Assembly (NCBI GenBank): GCA_963749675.1
Contig: CAVVNT010000013.1
Location: 99,928-163,927, forward strand
Direction: 5' to 3'
From: Roseitranquillus sp963749675
GTDB lineage: Bacteria; Pseudomonadota; Alphaproteobacteria; Rhodobacterales; Rhodobacteraceae
DNA: 64,000 nt
Within the stretch, counting starts at the first letter, position 1; every line of letters begins with the position of its first letter. The position numbers and the translations under genes are program-made. Positions 1 through 9,443 of the stretch are shown piece after piece. A model generated the notes under the pieces. That model was not told the origin of the DNA. It saw nothing but the letters and a program-made list of their open reading frames with translations, and made no database searches.

Positions 1-505
1 AGTTGGCGAAGGCGGCCGGGTCGGCGGCTCGCAGGCGCGCCCGAACAGCGCGCCAAGTTGCCCCCCCCTGCCCCGACCCGGCTGGGTCCGCTGCGCGATC
101 CTCGGCGGAAGTCCACCCGCAGGACTTTGACCTCGACTGCTCCAGCGCCGCCATGCGCTCAGCGAAGTCCGGCCCGACATGGTGCCACAGAGGATGCGAG
201 CGTCGTGAAACCTTCGAGAGGTTCAGGCGGTAGCTCGGCACCCTGCCCCGCACGCACGGCCGCCTGACAGGAAGCAGCCGCGCCTCAGTAAGACGCTACA
301 CCTCGCGCTTGGCGGTCCGTTCGGCCACCCCCCAGAGCCGCGCGAGATCACGCTGGCCCACCGTCATTTCTTCGCTGCGCCAGTTGCAGCGCGCCATGAT
401 GGCCGTGATGAGCCGCAGCATCGACGCCTGCGCCGATGGAACCCCGTGCAGCCCGAGTGCCGTGAGGATGTCATACTTGACCACGCCCGCACAGGGGCCC
501 GTCAT
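1..505 (-). pseudogene. Second DnaA-like plasmid replication initiator, partial, with in-frame TAG
   Basis: Read from an ATG at 505 this frame gives VKYDILTAL, then NWRSEEMTVGQRDLARLWGV and AERTAKREV, closely matching the intact initiator at 46494-47168 (VLKYDILTAL, FNWQSE, VGQREIARLWGV, TERTAKREL). A TAG at 296-298 interrupts it, but the match continues collinearly in the same frame: VRRP, RGRV, then PLWHHVGPDFAERM (intact copy PIWEAIGPDFAARL) and a tail beginning TWRAVRARL (intact copy LWARVSERL). The frame stays open to the window edge, so the 3' end is missing. There is no indel, only one nonsense codon. It is either a decayed second replicon or a sequencing error. No parAB lies next to it inside the window. 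Confidence 0.72.
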
Positions 506-703
506 GCGCTTCCCGTAACCCGCCCGAATCGGCCACGGCACCTCAACTGCGCGCAGGATTCGGGACGAGTAATCAGGACCGAGTGGCGCTTTGGCTTCGC
601 CCACAATGTCTACGCGGCCGGTAGCCGCCCTGTTTGCAACGGCCGCTCCGCCGCCATCGGATCTTGCGTTCGCGCCAGCGGCTCCTCTCGCATCTCGTCA
701 ACC

Positions 704-2218
704 CTACTCCGCCGGCGCCTTCGATCGGCGGCGGCGCAGGAGCTTGAGAGCCGGCAGGAAGATGAGGATCAGCGCGACGACGGTGATCGGCCCGGCAATG
801 GGGCGCGTGAAGAAGATCGATGGGTCACCCGACGACAGAAGCAACGACTGCCGCAGCGTCGGCTCGGCGATCGGCCCGAGCACGATGGCGAGCACTGCGG
901 GCGCCAATGGATACTCGAATTTTCGCAGCACGAACGCGCCAAGCCCGAAGATCACCATGAGCCAGACGTCGTGCATGCTCCGCGTTGCCGCGTAGCCCCC
1001 CGCGATCGACAAGACGAAGATCATCGGCGCCAGGATCGTGAACGGCATCCGCAGCATCCAGATGAACAGCGGGATGAAGGCCAGGTTGATGAGCAACGCA
1101 GCGACGTTCGAGATGTAGAACGAGCCGATCAGGCCCCAGACGAACTCCTGCTGGTCAATGAAGAGGCGTGGCCCGGGGACGAGGCCCCAGATCACCATGC
1201 CGCCGAGCAGGATCGCCGTGGTGGGCGAGCCGGGAATGCCGAGCGTCAGCATCGGCAGCATCGCTCCGGTGGAGGCGGCGTTGTTGGCGGCCTCGGGCGC
1301 CGCAACACCACCCGGATGGCCCCGGCCGAACTCCTCCGGCCGGCGCGCCACCATCTTGGCCACGCCGTACGACATCAATGACCCCGGCGTCGCCCCTGCC
1401 GCGGGCAACACGCCCACGAAGAAGCCCAGGAACGAGCCGATGCCGGTGCCCTTCCAGCCGCGCGCGACCGCCTCCTTGGTGTCGGAGATCACCCCGCGGA
1501 CGGTCATCTTCGGCGTCGTCGTCGTGACCTCGCCCCGGGTCTGCTCGATGGTCCAGAGCATCTCGCCGATGCCGTAGACGCCGATCGCCAGGACCAGGAA
1601 CCCGATGCCGCGCAGAAAGCCCGAGATGTCGAAGAGCACCAGCCGCGGCGCGCCGGATATCTGGTCGAACCCCACGGCGCCGAGGACCAGCCCGAGGCAG
1701 ATCGACAGCACCGTCTTCGCGATGTCGTCGCCCCCGAGGCCGACGAAGGTCGCGAAGGCCAGCAGCATCAGCGCGAAGATCTCCGGCGGTCCGAACGATA
1801 GTGCGGCGGTCGCCAGGATCGGCGCGAAGAGCGTGAAGAGGATGTTCGCAACAGTCCCGCCGACAAAAGACGCCAGCGCTGCCGTCACGAGCGCAAGGCT
1901 CGCCCTGCCCTGCAGCGCCAGCGGCCGTCCGTCGAAGGTGGTGGCCACCGCCGTCGACGCGCCGGGAATGCCCAGCGTCACGGACGAGATCGCGCCGCCG
2001 TACATTGCGCCGTAGTAGATCGCCGCGAGGAAGATGATGGCCGAGCCCGGCGGCACCAGGAACGTCACCGGCAGGAGGATTGCGACGCCGTTCACCGACC
2101 CAAGTCCCGGCATCGCGCCAATGAAGAGACCGACGGCGACACCGACGAAGATCAGGAAAAGGTTCAGCGGCTGCAGCGACAGCAGCATCCCGTCGGCGAG
2201 AAGGCCCAGAACTTCCAT
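704..2218 (-). CDS. tctA: Tripartite tricarboxylate transporter permease TctA
   Basis: Large inner-membrane subunit of a TTT-family secondary transporter, which imports a carboxylate delivered by the periplasmic TctC partner. The protein has 504 residues, the family's usual length, and is almost wholly hydrophobic with about a dozen membrane spans. Glycine- and proline-rich loops typical of TctA are visible, such as GAMPGLGSVNG near residue 35 and GVLPAAGATPGSL near residue 265. It is the last gene of tctCBA, 24 bases after tctB. The substrate cannot be read from sequence: citrate, other tricarboxylates or aromatic dicarboxylates are all possible. Confidence 0.93.
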   Translation of the reverse strand: MEVLGLLADGMLLSLQPLNLFLIFVGVAVGLFIGAMPGLGSVNGVAILLPVTFLVPPGSAIIFLAAIYYGAMYGGAISSVTLGIPGASTAVATTFDGRPLALQGRASLALVTAALASFVGGTVANILFTLFAPILATAALSFGPPEIFALMLLAFATFVGLGGDDIAKTVLSICLGLVLGAVGFDQISGAPRLVLFDISGFLRGIGFLVLAIGVYGIGEMLWTIEQTRGEVTTTTPKMTVRGVISDTKEAVARGWKGTGIGSFLGFFVGVLPAAGATPGSLMSYGVAKMVARRPEEFGRGHPGGVAAPEAANNAASTGAMLPMLTLGIPGSPTTAILLGGMVIWGLVPGPRLFIDQQEFVWGLIGSFYISNVAALLINLAFIPLFIWMLRMPFTILAPMIFVLSIAGGYAATRSMHDVWLMVIFGLGAFVLRKFEYPLAPAVLAIVLGPIAEPTLRQSLLLSSGDPSIFFTRPIAGPITVVALILIFLPALKLLRRRRSKAPAE

Positions 2219-2242
2219 GTCAGAAGCGAATCCTCAGGGGGC

Positions 2243-2746
2243 TCAGTAGATGATCTCGTACAGCACGTCGAAGACGGGATCGGTGAAGGACATCCCCTTC
2301 GGCATCGTGATCTGCATCGCGCCCTCGAAGAAGAAGAAGAACAGGATCGGCGTTGCCAGCGAGACGGTCAGGCAGAGCGCCCAGCGGTGACGGCCGAGGT
2401 AGCGCATGTAGTAGAGCAGGAAGACAGCGATCGCCCCGTAGAGCGAGATGACGTTGATGAGGCCCACGAAGACGACGATCCCGCCACCGACCAGGGCCAC
2501 CATCTGCCAGCCGTAGCGGTCTAGAAACGGCTCTTCGGACTGAGACGGCGGGCTCGTCCCGCGCCACCAGTTCACCGCGATCGAGATGCAGCAGAGCAGC
2601 ATGATCGCACTCAGCCAGAAGGGCCAGGCGCCGCCGCCGGGCCCTTCTCGTGAGACGTAGCCGATGGGAAGCTCGGCGCTCTTCCACATCAGGTAGATGG
2701 AGAAGAGAGCAAGAGCCCCCGCCGTCGCGATCTCGCCGTAGCGCAT
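2243..2746 (-). CDS. tctB: Tripartite tricarboxylate transporter small subunit TctB
   Basis: Small membrane subunit of the TTT transporter, 167 residues, with about four predicted membrane segments: one at the N-terminus, one near residue 45, one near 90 and a very phenylalanine-rich one near 135-150. Its length, hydropathy and position between tctC and tctA fit TctB, a poorly conserved family. It lies 25 bases after tctC and 24 bases before tctA, so all three are probably cotranscribed. Confidence 0.87.
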   Translation of the reverse strand: MRYGEIATAGALALFSIYLMWKSAELPIGYVSREGPGGGAWPFWLSAIMLLCCISIAVNWWRGTSPPSQSEEPFLDRYGWQMVALVGGGIVVFVGLINVISLYGAIAVFLLYYMRYLGRHRWALCLTVSLATPILFFFFFEGAMQITMPKGMSFTDPVFDVLYEIIY

Positions 2747-2771
2747 TCGGCCCTCGTCCCCGTGCTCAGCC

Positions 2772-3743
2772 TTACCCGTCGAGTTGGGCGAGCAGGTCCT
2801 TGTGGTTCTCGATCTGCCGCGACCAGTATGCTTTCTGCTCGTCGGCGTTCATCCAGAGCGGCGAGAGGCTCTCGGACTGCAGGTAGCCCTGCCACTCGTC
2901 GCCTTCGTAGATCGTGGTGAAGAGGTCGCGGTAGTATTCCGCCGCCGCCTCGGACATCCCCGGTGCGCCGACCACGGCGCGCTGATTGTAGTACGAGAAG
3001 TCGTAGCCCTTCTCCTTCAGCGTCGGCACGTCCGGATAGGCCGGCATGCGCTCGTCCGAGAAGGCCAGCAGCGGTATGAAGTCGCCCAACTCGTAGAAGC
3101 CCTTGGCCTCGGCCGGGTTGTTCACGCTCGCCATGATCTGCTTGCCGGCGAGATCCTTGGCGACAGCGCCGCCGCCGTCATAAGGGATGTACTTGATCGG
3201 CAAGCCATAGGCGCCCGAGAGATACGCGATGACGATCGAGTCCTCCTGCCCCTTGCCGGTGCCGCCCATGACCCACTCGCCGTCGGCCGCCTCAACCTCC
3301 TCGACGAACTCCTCGAATGTCGAGATGCCTTGGTCCTTGTGAACCCAGAGCACGAAGGGATCGACGCCCATCATCGCGATGGGGGTGAAGTCCATGATGT
3401 CGATGCCCAGGTTCTCCTGCCTGAGGGGCGTGGTGAAAAACGAGTTCAGCGTGACCAGGATGGTGTGGTCGGGGTCGTTGGCGTTCGCGACGTGCAACAA
3501 TGCCTCTGCGCCCGAGCCGCCGCCCTTGTTGTTCGGCACCAGGGGCCTGGTCGTCAGGTCGTTCTTCTCTGCCACCGATTGCAGGAAGCGCGCGATCTGG
3601 TCGGCGCCGCCGCCGGGCCCGGCCATGATGACGAAATCGATGGGCCGCGTGGGCTCCCATTCCTGCGCGTATACCTCGATGGGCGCGGTCAGAAGCGTTG
3701 CCGCGCAGGCCATTCCCAAGAACGAACGTCTCACTATCGTCAT
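2772..3743 (-). CDS. tctC: Tripartite tricarboxylate transporter substrate-binding protein (TctC/Bug family)
   Basis: Periplasmic solute receptor of the TTT system, 323 residues. An N-terminal export signal (MTIVRRSFLGMACAATLL, cleavage probably after VYA) carries an RRSFLG stretch that resembles a twin-arginine motif. The mature part starts EWEPTRPIDFVIMAGPGGGADQ, the usual Bug opening with a glycine-rich ligand loop. I chose the ATG at 3743 because a strong GGAGG lies five bases upstream; an in-frame start at 3761 would overlap that ribosome site. First gene of tctCBA, behind the promoter at 3797-3825. Confidence 0.92.
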   Translation of the reverse strand: MTIVRRSFLGMACAATLLTAPIEVYAQEWEPTRPIDFVIMAGPGGGADQIARFLQSVAEKNDLTTRPLVPNNKGGGSGAEALLHVANANDPDHTILVTLNSFFTTPLRQENLGIDIMDFTPIAMMGVDPFVLWVHKDQGISTFEEFVEEVEAADGEWVMGGTGKGQEDSIVIAYLSGAYGLPIKYIPYDGGGAVAKDLAGKQIMASVNNPAEAKGFYELGDFIPLLAFSDERMPAYPDVPTLKEKGYDFSYYNQRAVVGAPGMSEAAAEYYRDLFTTIYEGDEWQGYLQSESLSPLWMNADEQKAYWSRQIENHKDLLAQLDG

Positions 3744-3796
3744 CTGGTCCTCCTCAACCATGCGCCCGTGGATACATCCGACAGGCCGTGAGGGAA

Positions 3797-3825
3797 ATTA
3801 TATTGCGCTAACAAAGTTTCAACAA
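3797..3825 (-). promoter_or_regulatory. Sigma-70-type promoter of tctCBA
   Basis: On the minus strand TTGTTG (3820-3825) and a perfect TATAAT (3797-3802) are separated by exactly 17 bases, in an AT-rich island between the stress-protein gene and tctC. Transcription would start near 3790, about 47 bases before the tctC ATG. Seen by eye only. Confidence 0.65.
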
Positions 3826-3851
3826 ATATTCCGCGGTCGTCACGATCTTGC

Positions 3852-4706
3852 TTAATGGACCAGCACGACAGGCATTTCCGCCGTGTCCACGATTGTCTGG
3901 GTGTTGCCGCCGAACAGCGTCTCACGCTCATGGCTGTGGCCGTAGGCTCCCATCACCAGCAGGTTCGCGCCTGCCTCCGCCGTCTGCTGCAGCAGCGCCG
4001 CGCCCGCGTTGCGAGCCTCGAAACGCCTGATCTGCGCCTCGACGCCGCGCATGCGGTAGTAGTCGACAAGTTCTTCCGCAGTGGCGCCGTGCGGCTCCCC
4101 CTTTCCGCCCGTCAGGATCGTGACCTCGTCGGCGGCCGCGACAAGGTCGAGCGTCAATGCAACGGCCCGGGCCGCCTCTGTCGAACCGTTCCAGCCGATC
4201 GCGATGCGCGCGCCCAGATCCGTCGCCGCCTCGCCCTGCGCAGGGCACATCAGCACCGGCCGCCCCGTCGAGAACAGACCCGACTTCAGCGAGTTGATGC
4301 CGAGGTTGCGGTCCCGGTCGGGTTTGGCCACCACGATCAGGTCGGCGAGTCTGCCATGATGCTTGACCACGTCCGCCATCCGTCCCTTCTCCTCCACGAA
4401 CTCGAAGCTCGCGGCATTGCCGGGCGACGGCTCGGCCTCCTTCAGCCCGAACTCGCCCGCAAGGCGGTGCAGGACGCGGCGCAGGTGGTCCTCCTGCTGG
4501 TCCGCCAGTTCGTGCGCCTGCTTCAGGATCGTGTCGCGCGCGAACGCGGGCATCGGCACACCGTAAGGCAGCATGTCCTGCGGCTGGGCACGGCAATGGG
4601 CGACGACGACGTGCGCCCCATGACGCCGCGCCAGCGCCGCCGCGTGACCGATGACCGTCGCGACCATGCCGTCGCCGCGCACCGGAACGAGTATCTTGCT
4701 CAGCAT
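3852..4706 (-). CDS. Universal stress protein, tandem UspA domains
   Basis: Cytoplasmic tandem universal stress protein of 284 residues. The first UspA domain starts KILVPVRGDG and the second starts near residue 150 with RIAIGWNGSTEAARAV. The second domain ends with the nucleotide-binding signature GAYGHSHERETLFGG (pattern GxYGHSxxRE), so ATP binding is likely there; the first domain lacks a clear copy. Start chosen at the ATG at 4706, preceded by a G-rich ribosome site. It lies upstream of tctC on the same strand, but that operon has its own promoter. Confidence 0.88.
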   Translation of the reverse strand: MLSKILVPVRGDGMVATVIGHAAALARRHGAHVVVAHCRAQPQDMLPYGVPMPAFARDTILKQAHELADQQEDHLRRVLHRLAGEFGLKEAEPSPGNAASFEFVEEKGRMADVVKHHGRLADLIVVAKPDRDRNLGINSLKSGLFSTGRPVLMCPAQGEAATDLGARIAIGWNGSTEAARAVALTLDLVAAADEVTILTGGKGEPHGATAEELVDYYRMRGVEAQIRRFEARNAGAALLQQTAEAGANLLVMGAYGHSHERETLFGGNTQTIVDTAEMPVVLVH

Positions 4707-4994
4707 GGTCCCCCCCTCGGCCCCGCTCACTCCATGCCGGCGACGAGGCTTCGTCCCGGAGGCGTCGCGCCAGTCTCTGCCGCGACGGGAATTCTCTCCA
4801 CAATCGCAGCGGCGTCAATGACAGCGCGCGAACGGCGGAGGATGCCCGTCATGCCCGACCACCGCCGGCTCGACCCCACCTACCTCCGCCTCCGCCGCCT
4901 TGGTCACAATCGAGGCGCTCCTCAACGGAGTTTTGGCGCGCAGACACAGCTTGTCGCCCGGTTCAAGCTTGAGGTCTACCGGACACGGCGTCCG

Positions 4995-5336
4995 TCAGTG
5001 CATCCGAGCTGCGAGGTTGGCAAGGATCCAGATGGTGCCGCCTGCCATCAGGATGAGGATCAGCGTGGTGAACAGGATGAGCTGCAGGTCGTCGCGCGAC
5101 TGGCCGTGCAAGCGGATATGCAGGAACCATCGGAAGTGCGCGGCGACCTGCAGCAAGGCGGCCCCGCCGATGACCGCCAGGACGGTCGTCCGCCCGGCAA
5201 GGTCCCACGCGACGAGCGCGAATGGCGCCGCGGTCAGCGCCAGAGCCGCGACGAACCCTTTGATATATGATCCGCGCTCCGCCGCCACGTCCTCCGGCCG
5301 CGAGCCGGTTTCGTCTTCGCGCACCTTGTCGATCAT
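4995..5336 (-). CDS. cyoD: Cytochrome o ubiquinol oxidase subunit IV (CyoD)
   Basis: Small membrane subunit of a bo3-type quinol oxidase, 113 residues with three predicted spans (about 26-46, 50-70 and 83-108). The segment AAHFRWFLHI is typical of CyoD-family subunits, which help assemble the catalytic core. It is the last gene of the ten-gene operon and overlaps cyoC by ATGA. The start at 5336 gives the normal family length. No clear terminator follows, only a 5-bp-stem hairpin at 4980-4994 without a T run. Confidence 0.9.
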   Translation of the reverse strand: MIDKVREDETGSRPEDVAAERGSYIKGFVAALALTAAPFALVAWDLAGRTTVLAVIGGAALLQVAAHFRWFLHIRLHGQSRDDLQLILFTTLILILMAGGTIWILANLAARMH

Positions 5337-5944
5337 GCGAGCCCCCCGAGATAGACGATGGAGAAGATCCCGATCCAGACGATGTCGAGGAAGTGCCACA
5401 GGATGCCGAGCCGCAGCACCGACGTCTTGACCACCGGGTCCTGTCCGAAGATCACGATCTGCACCGAGATCACGATCAGCCACAGCGACGCGGTCGCGAC
5501 GTGCAGCCCGTGCAGCGGGACCAGCGCCCAGAACGACGACAGCCAGCCCGAGCGGCTGGGCGCGCCGCCCTTGTCCAGCATCGAGACGAAATCGTGCAAC
5601 TCGTAGACGAGGAACACGATGCCGAGCGCCAGCGTCAGGCCCAGCCAGGCCAGCAGGCGCGCGTCGTCCCGGTCGTGCTTCATCGACAGCGACGCCATCC
5701 CCATCGTCAGACTCGAGGTCAGCAGCACCATTGTCTCGACGAAGACGGCGCGCAGCTCGAAGAGGTCGGACGGGCCGGGACCGCCCGCCGTCGCCCCGAC
5801 CATCGAGACGTAGGTCGCGAAGAGCAGGCCGAAGATCACGGCGTCGCTCATCATGAAGACCCAGAAACCGAATACCAGCACCTCGGCATCGTCGTGGGCG
5901 GGCGCGTGGCTGGCGTCGAGGTTGAGACCGGGGTGCCGGGTCAT
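5333..5944 (-). CDS. cyoC: Cytochrome o ubiquinol oxidase subunit III (CyoC)
   Basis: Haem-copper oxidase subunit III of 203 residues with five predicted membrane segments. Recognisable stretches include FGFWVFMMSDAVIFG near the N-terminus, VYELHDF in the middle and PLHGLHVATASLW followed by LGILWHFLDIVWI near the C-terminus, as in CyoC. It overlaps cyoB and cyoD by four bases each, so translation is probably coupled. Quinol oxidase assignment rests mainly on CyoA and CyoB; this subunit alone could also suit an aa3 enzyme. Confidence 0.92.
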   Translation of the reverse strand: MTRHPGLNLDASHAPAHDDAEVLVFGFWVFMMSDAVIFGLLFATYVSMVGATAGGPGPSDLFELRAVFVETMVLLTSSLTMGMASLSMKHDRDDARLLAWLGLTLALGIVFLVYELHDFVSMLDKGGAPSRSGWLSSFWALVPLHGLHVATASLWLIVISVQIVIFGQDPVVKTSVLRLGILWHFLDIVWIGIFSIVYLGGLA

Positions 5945-8053
5945 GCTCCCTCGCTGGCGAGCGGTACCGCACGCCCGAAGTTGAGGTGGCTCGTCTCCCG
6001 CGCCCGCGTGGCCCTTGGCGCCGCCCGCGCCGCCTCGATCCAGGCGAGGTATTCTTCGCGCACCTCCTCTGCCGGAATCGTCTCGGTCGTGTCGCGCACG
6101 AAGCTCCGCCCGATGATCGCGACCAGCGCGGCGAGCGACGAGGCGATGACCAGCCACCACATGTACCAGACAAGCCCGAAGGCGCAGAAGAAGCCCGCGA
6201 TGCCGAGGACCGGCCCGAGCGTGGAATTCTTCGGCATCTCGACATCAGCCCAGCACTCGGGCTCCTGATAGGCGACGCCGTTGACCTTTTCGTGCGTGAA
6301 GGCGTCCTGGCTCGTGACGGCAGGTATCACGGGAAAGTTGTACTCCGGCGGTGGCGCCGGGGTGGCCCATTCCAGCGTGCGCCCGTCCCACGGATCGCCG
6401 ATTGCGACCCGCAGCTCGCGCCGACGCCCGACGCTGACCCAGAGCTGCACGACGAGGCAGGTGAACGCCGCGAGCACCAGCAGGGCGCCCGCCAGCGCGA
6501 CCAGCGTGAACGGCACGTACTCCGGCTCCACGAACGCGTGCGCCCGCCGCGGCATCCCCAGAAGTCCAAGCCCGTAGAGCGGAAAGAAGGCGAGGATGAA
6601 GCCCACGATCCAGCCGATCGCCGCCCGCCGCCCCCAGGTCTCGTCGAGGCGGAAGCCGAAGGCCTTGGGAAACCACATCGTGTAGCCCGCCAGCATCCCG
6701 AAGAGCGTGCCCGGGATCAGCATGTTGTGGAAATGCGCCACCAGAAACAGCGTGTTGTGCACCTGGAAGTCGACGCTGGGATTCGCCAGCAGGATCCCCG
6801 TGGTGCCGCCGATCACGAACAGCATGATGAAGCCGAGCGCATAGATCATCGGCACCGTCAGCCGCACCTGCCCGCGGTACATCGTAAGCATCCAGTCGAA
6901 GACCTTCACTCCCGTCGGGATCCCGATCAGCATCGTCGCGATGCCGAAAACGGCGTTGAGCTCCGCCGACTGCCCCATGGTGAAGAAGTGATGCACCCAG
7001 ACGGTAAAGGAGAGCACCGCGATGCACATCGTCGCCGCCACGAGCGAGCGGTAGCCGTAGAGCGTCTTGCCCGAGAACGTCGCAAAGACCTCGGAGTAGA
7101 TGCCGAACGCCGGCAGGATCAGGATGTAGACCTCGGGATGGCCGAACAGCCAGAAGAGGTTGGCGTAGTTCATCATGTTGCCGCCGAGGTCGTTGGTGAA
7201 GAAGTGGAAGTCGGCGTAGCGGTCGAGCGCCAGCAGGGCGGTCGCCACGGTCAGCGGAGGCATCGCGAAGATCATTAGGATCGACGTGCAGAGCGCCGTC
7301 CAGCAGAACAGAGGCATCCGGAAGAAGTGCATGCCCTCCGCCCGCTCCTTGTAGATCGTCACGGCGAAGTTGATGCCCGTCATCGTCGAGCCGAGCGATG
7401 ACAGCGTCACCGCCCAGATCCAGTAGTCCGGTCCCGCGCCGGGGTTGAAGCTGCGCTCGGTGAAGGGCGGATAGCCGCTCCATCCCCCGGTCGAGAACGG
7501 CATCACGACGAGCGACACCATTACCAGTGCCGCCCCCGCCGCCGTCAGGCCGAGGCTGACGGAGTTCAGCACCGGAAACGAGACGTCCCGCGCCCCGATC
7601 TGAAGCGGCATCACGTAGTTGATGAGTTCCTGTCAGGAACGGCATCGCCATGAAGAAGATCATGATCGTGCCGTGGGTGGTGAAGAATTCGCCGAAATGC
7701 TGGGGCGTCAGGAACCCTCCACCAAGGGCGCTGGCCTGGTGGGCGCGCATGAAGAACGCCTCGACGATCCCGCGCGCCAGCATCACGAGCGCGAGCGCGA
7801 CGTACATGATGCCGATCTTCTTGTGGTCGACGCTGGTCAGCCAGTCCGACCAGAACGGCCGCCACCACCGGCGCCGCGTCAGAAACCAGGCAACGGCCAG
7901 GGCACCGAAGACGACAAACCCGGCTGCCCCGGTCGCTATGGCGCCGTTCAGCACGCGCTTTGAGTTGTCGGGATGCTTGATGATCTCCCAGAACGGCAGT
8001 GCGTCCCACCAAAGCCGGCCCAATGCGGCGTCAAGAAAATCGGCGAAGGTCAT
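5941..8053 (-). CDS. cyoB: Cytochrome o ubiquinol oxidase subunit I (CyoB), frame broken by a 1-base insertion
   Basis: Catalytic subunit holding both haems and CuB; it reduces O2 to water and pumps protons. With one base removed the protein is about 703 residues, close to other CyoB. Ligand motifs are all present: TTHGTIMIFF, GHPEVYILILPAFG (crosslinked His-Tyr), VHHFFTMG and AHFHNML. The frame changes at 7624-7630, where the coding strand reads GGAACTC; removing one A restores FLTGLINYVMPLQIG. As given, the upstream part runs on out of frame and the downstream part lacks its start. The rest is pristine, so a sequencing error or a very recent mutation is likely. Confidence 0.9.
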
Positions 8054-8916
8054 TGCAGACCCTCGCTTCGCCCGGTAGCGCGGTCGAAGAGCCCGTCGGG
8101 GACCTCGGAGAACCGCAGCGGCAGCGTCTGACCCAGTGCGCCGGCCGCCTCGCGCGCGGTGTTCCGGCGGGCGAGAATCGCCAGCGCGTTCTCGTCGAGG
8201 GTCGGACCCGCCTCGCGTGCCTCCGCCACCCAGTCGCGGAACTCCGCCTCCGACATCGCCACCGCCTCGAAACGCTGCTCGGGAAAGCCCTCGCCGTTGT
8301 ATTGCGTATTGCGGCCGCGAAAACGGCCCGGCGCGTCGGCGGCGAGGTGGAGGTGGGTGGTCATCCCCCCCATCGCGTAGATCTGGCCGCCGAGGGCGGG
8401 GATGAAGAACGCCTGCATCACCGTCTCGGACGTCAGATCGAGCGCTAGCTGCCGATCCGCGGGAAACGCCAGCTCGTCAACCGTCGCGATGCCGAGCTCG
8501 GGATAGACGAAGAGCCATTTCCAGTCGAAGCCGATGGCCTGCACTCGCAGCGGCTCGCCCGGCAGCGGCAGCGGCTCATACGGGTCGAGTTCTGTCGTAT
8601 TGCGCCACAGGAACACCGCCAGGACCGCCGCTATCACCGCGGGCACCCCCCACAGCGGCACTTCCCAGCCCCAGGCGAAACCCCAGCGCGGTTCGTAGTC
8701 GTGGTGCTTGCCATAGCGATAGCGCCAGGCGAGCCACGGTGTCAGCACCAGCACCGGCACCACCACGATCATCATCAGGCCCAGGATGATGAAGAAGTGC
8801 GTCCGCTGCTGCGCCGCCACCGGCCCCTGCGGGTCGAGGAACGTGATGTGCGGCCCCCCGCACCCGGCGGCGATCATCAACGCGGAAAGCGCGAGCGCGA
8901 GCGCGACGCGGCTCAT
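8050..8916 (-). CDS. cyoA: Cytochrome o ubiquinol oxidase subunit II (CyoA), lipoprotein
   Basis: Subunit II of the quinol oxidase, 288 residues. The N-terminus is a lipoprotein signal with lipobox IAAGC (cysteine about residue 19), followed by two membrane helices (about 42-62 and 85-105) and a periplasmic cupredoxin domain. The domain lacks the CuA copper ligands: the region around FIPALGGQIYAMGGM has none of the paired cysteines of cytochrome c oxidases. That supports quinol as electron donor. It overlaps both neighbours by ATGA. Confidence 0.92.
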   Translation of the reverse strand: MSRVALALALSALMIAAGCGGPHITFLDPQGPVAAQQRTHFFIILGLMMIVVVPVLVLTPWLAWRYRYGKHHDYEPRWGFAWGWEVPLWGVPAVIAAVLAVFLWRNTTELDPYEPLPLPGEPLRVQAIGFDWKWLFVYPELGIATVDELAFPADRQLALDLTSETVMQAFFIPALGGQIYAMGGMTTHLHLAADAPGRFRGRNTQYNGEGFPEQRFEAVAMSEAEFRDWVAEAREAGPTLDENALAILARRNTAREAAGALGQTLPLRFSEVPDGLFDRATGRSEGLQ

Positions 8917-9443
8917 CCGGCCCCCCCGGACAGGGCCACGCCGTAGCCGAGCCCCATGATCAGCCCGAATAGCGTCTGCGCCGCCACCGTCACCGCCGGT
9001 GTTGCGCGGCCGTAGTTGAGGCCGAATGCGCCCGGCGGCTCAATCCGCGCCAGCGCGTCAGGCCCATCATAGCCGCTTGCCAGCCGCGGATGGACGAGCG
9101 GGAGGAGCGGCAGGAACACCGCGATCAGGAACGCCCCGTGCGCAAGGCCGAGGAGCAGGCCGATACCAGCGAACGTCCAGAGTCCCGCGGGCGCGAATTC
9201 GCCCAGTATCAATGCGTAGAGCAGCGCGAACACCCAACCGCCGGCGAGGTAGAGGAAGTAGCCCACGATGATCGCCCGCCGCCGGTCCTCCACAGCGAAC
9301 GCGCCGAACAGGAACGGCAGGCTCATTCGCGACAGACCTCCGAGCTGCGCGCCCTCCAGCAAAGTCGCCATCCCGGCGCTGGCGATCAGACCCCAGACGG
9401 CCCAGGACAGCCAGTGTTCGGTGAAGAGGTCGAGGCCGCTCAT
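8913..9443 (-). CDS. Integral membrane protein of unknown function in the cyo operon
   Basis: A 176-residue hydrophobic protein with about four membrane segments (roughly 12-30, 60-82, 85-115 and 150-172) and short charged loops, including VEDRRRAIIVGYFLYL. I do not recognise a family. It sits between the GH15 gene and cyoA with ATGA overlaps on both sides, so it is made with both. A role in the oxidase or in linking the dehydrogenase genes to the membrane is inference from position only. Confidence 0.72.
   Translation of the reverse strand: MSGLDLFTEHWLSWAVWGLIASAGMATLLEGAQLGGLSRMSLPFLFGAFAVEDRRRAIIVGYFLYLAGGWVFALLYALILGEFAPAGLWTFAGIGLLLGLAHGAFLIAVFLPLLPLVHPRLASGYDGPDALARIEPPGAFGLNYGRATPAVTVAAQTLFGLIMGLGYGVALSGGAG

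Noticed and set aside
446..1381. Long plus-strand open frame opposite tctA
   Set aside because: Arginine-, glutamine- and histidine-rich composition with no motif; it is the antisense shadow of a high-GC gene, as are similar frames opposite cyoB, GH15, GMC and tctC.
4980..4994. Hairpin after cyoD as a terminator
   Set aside because: The stem is only five base pairs and no T run follows on the minus strand.
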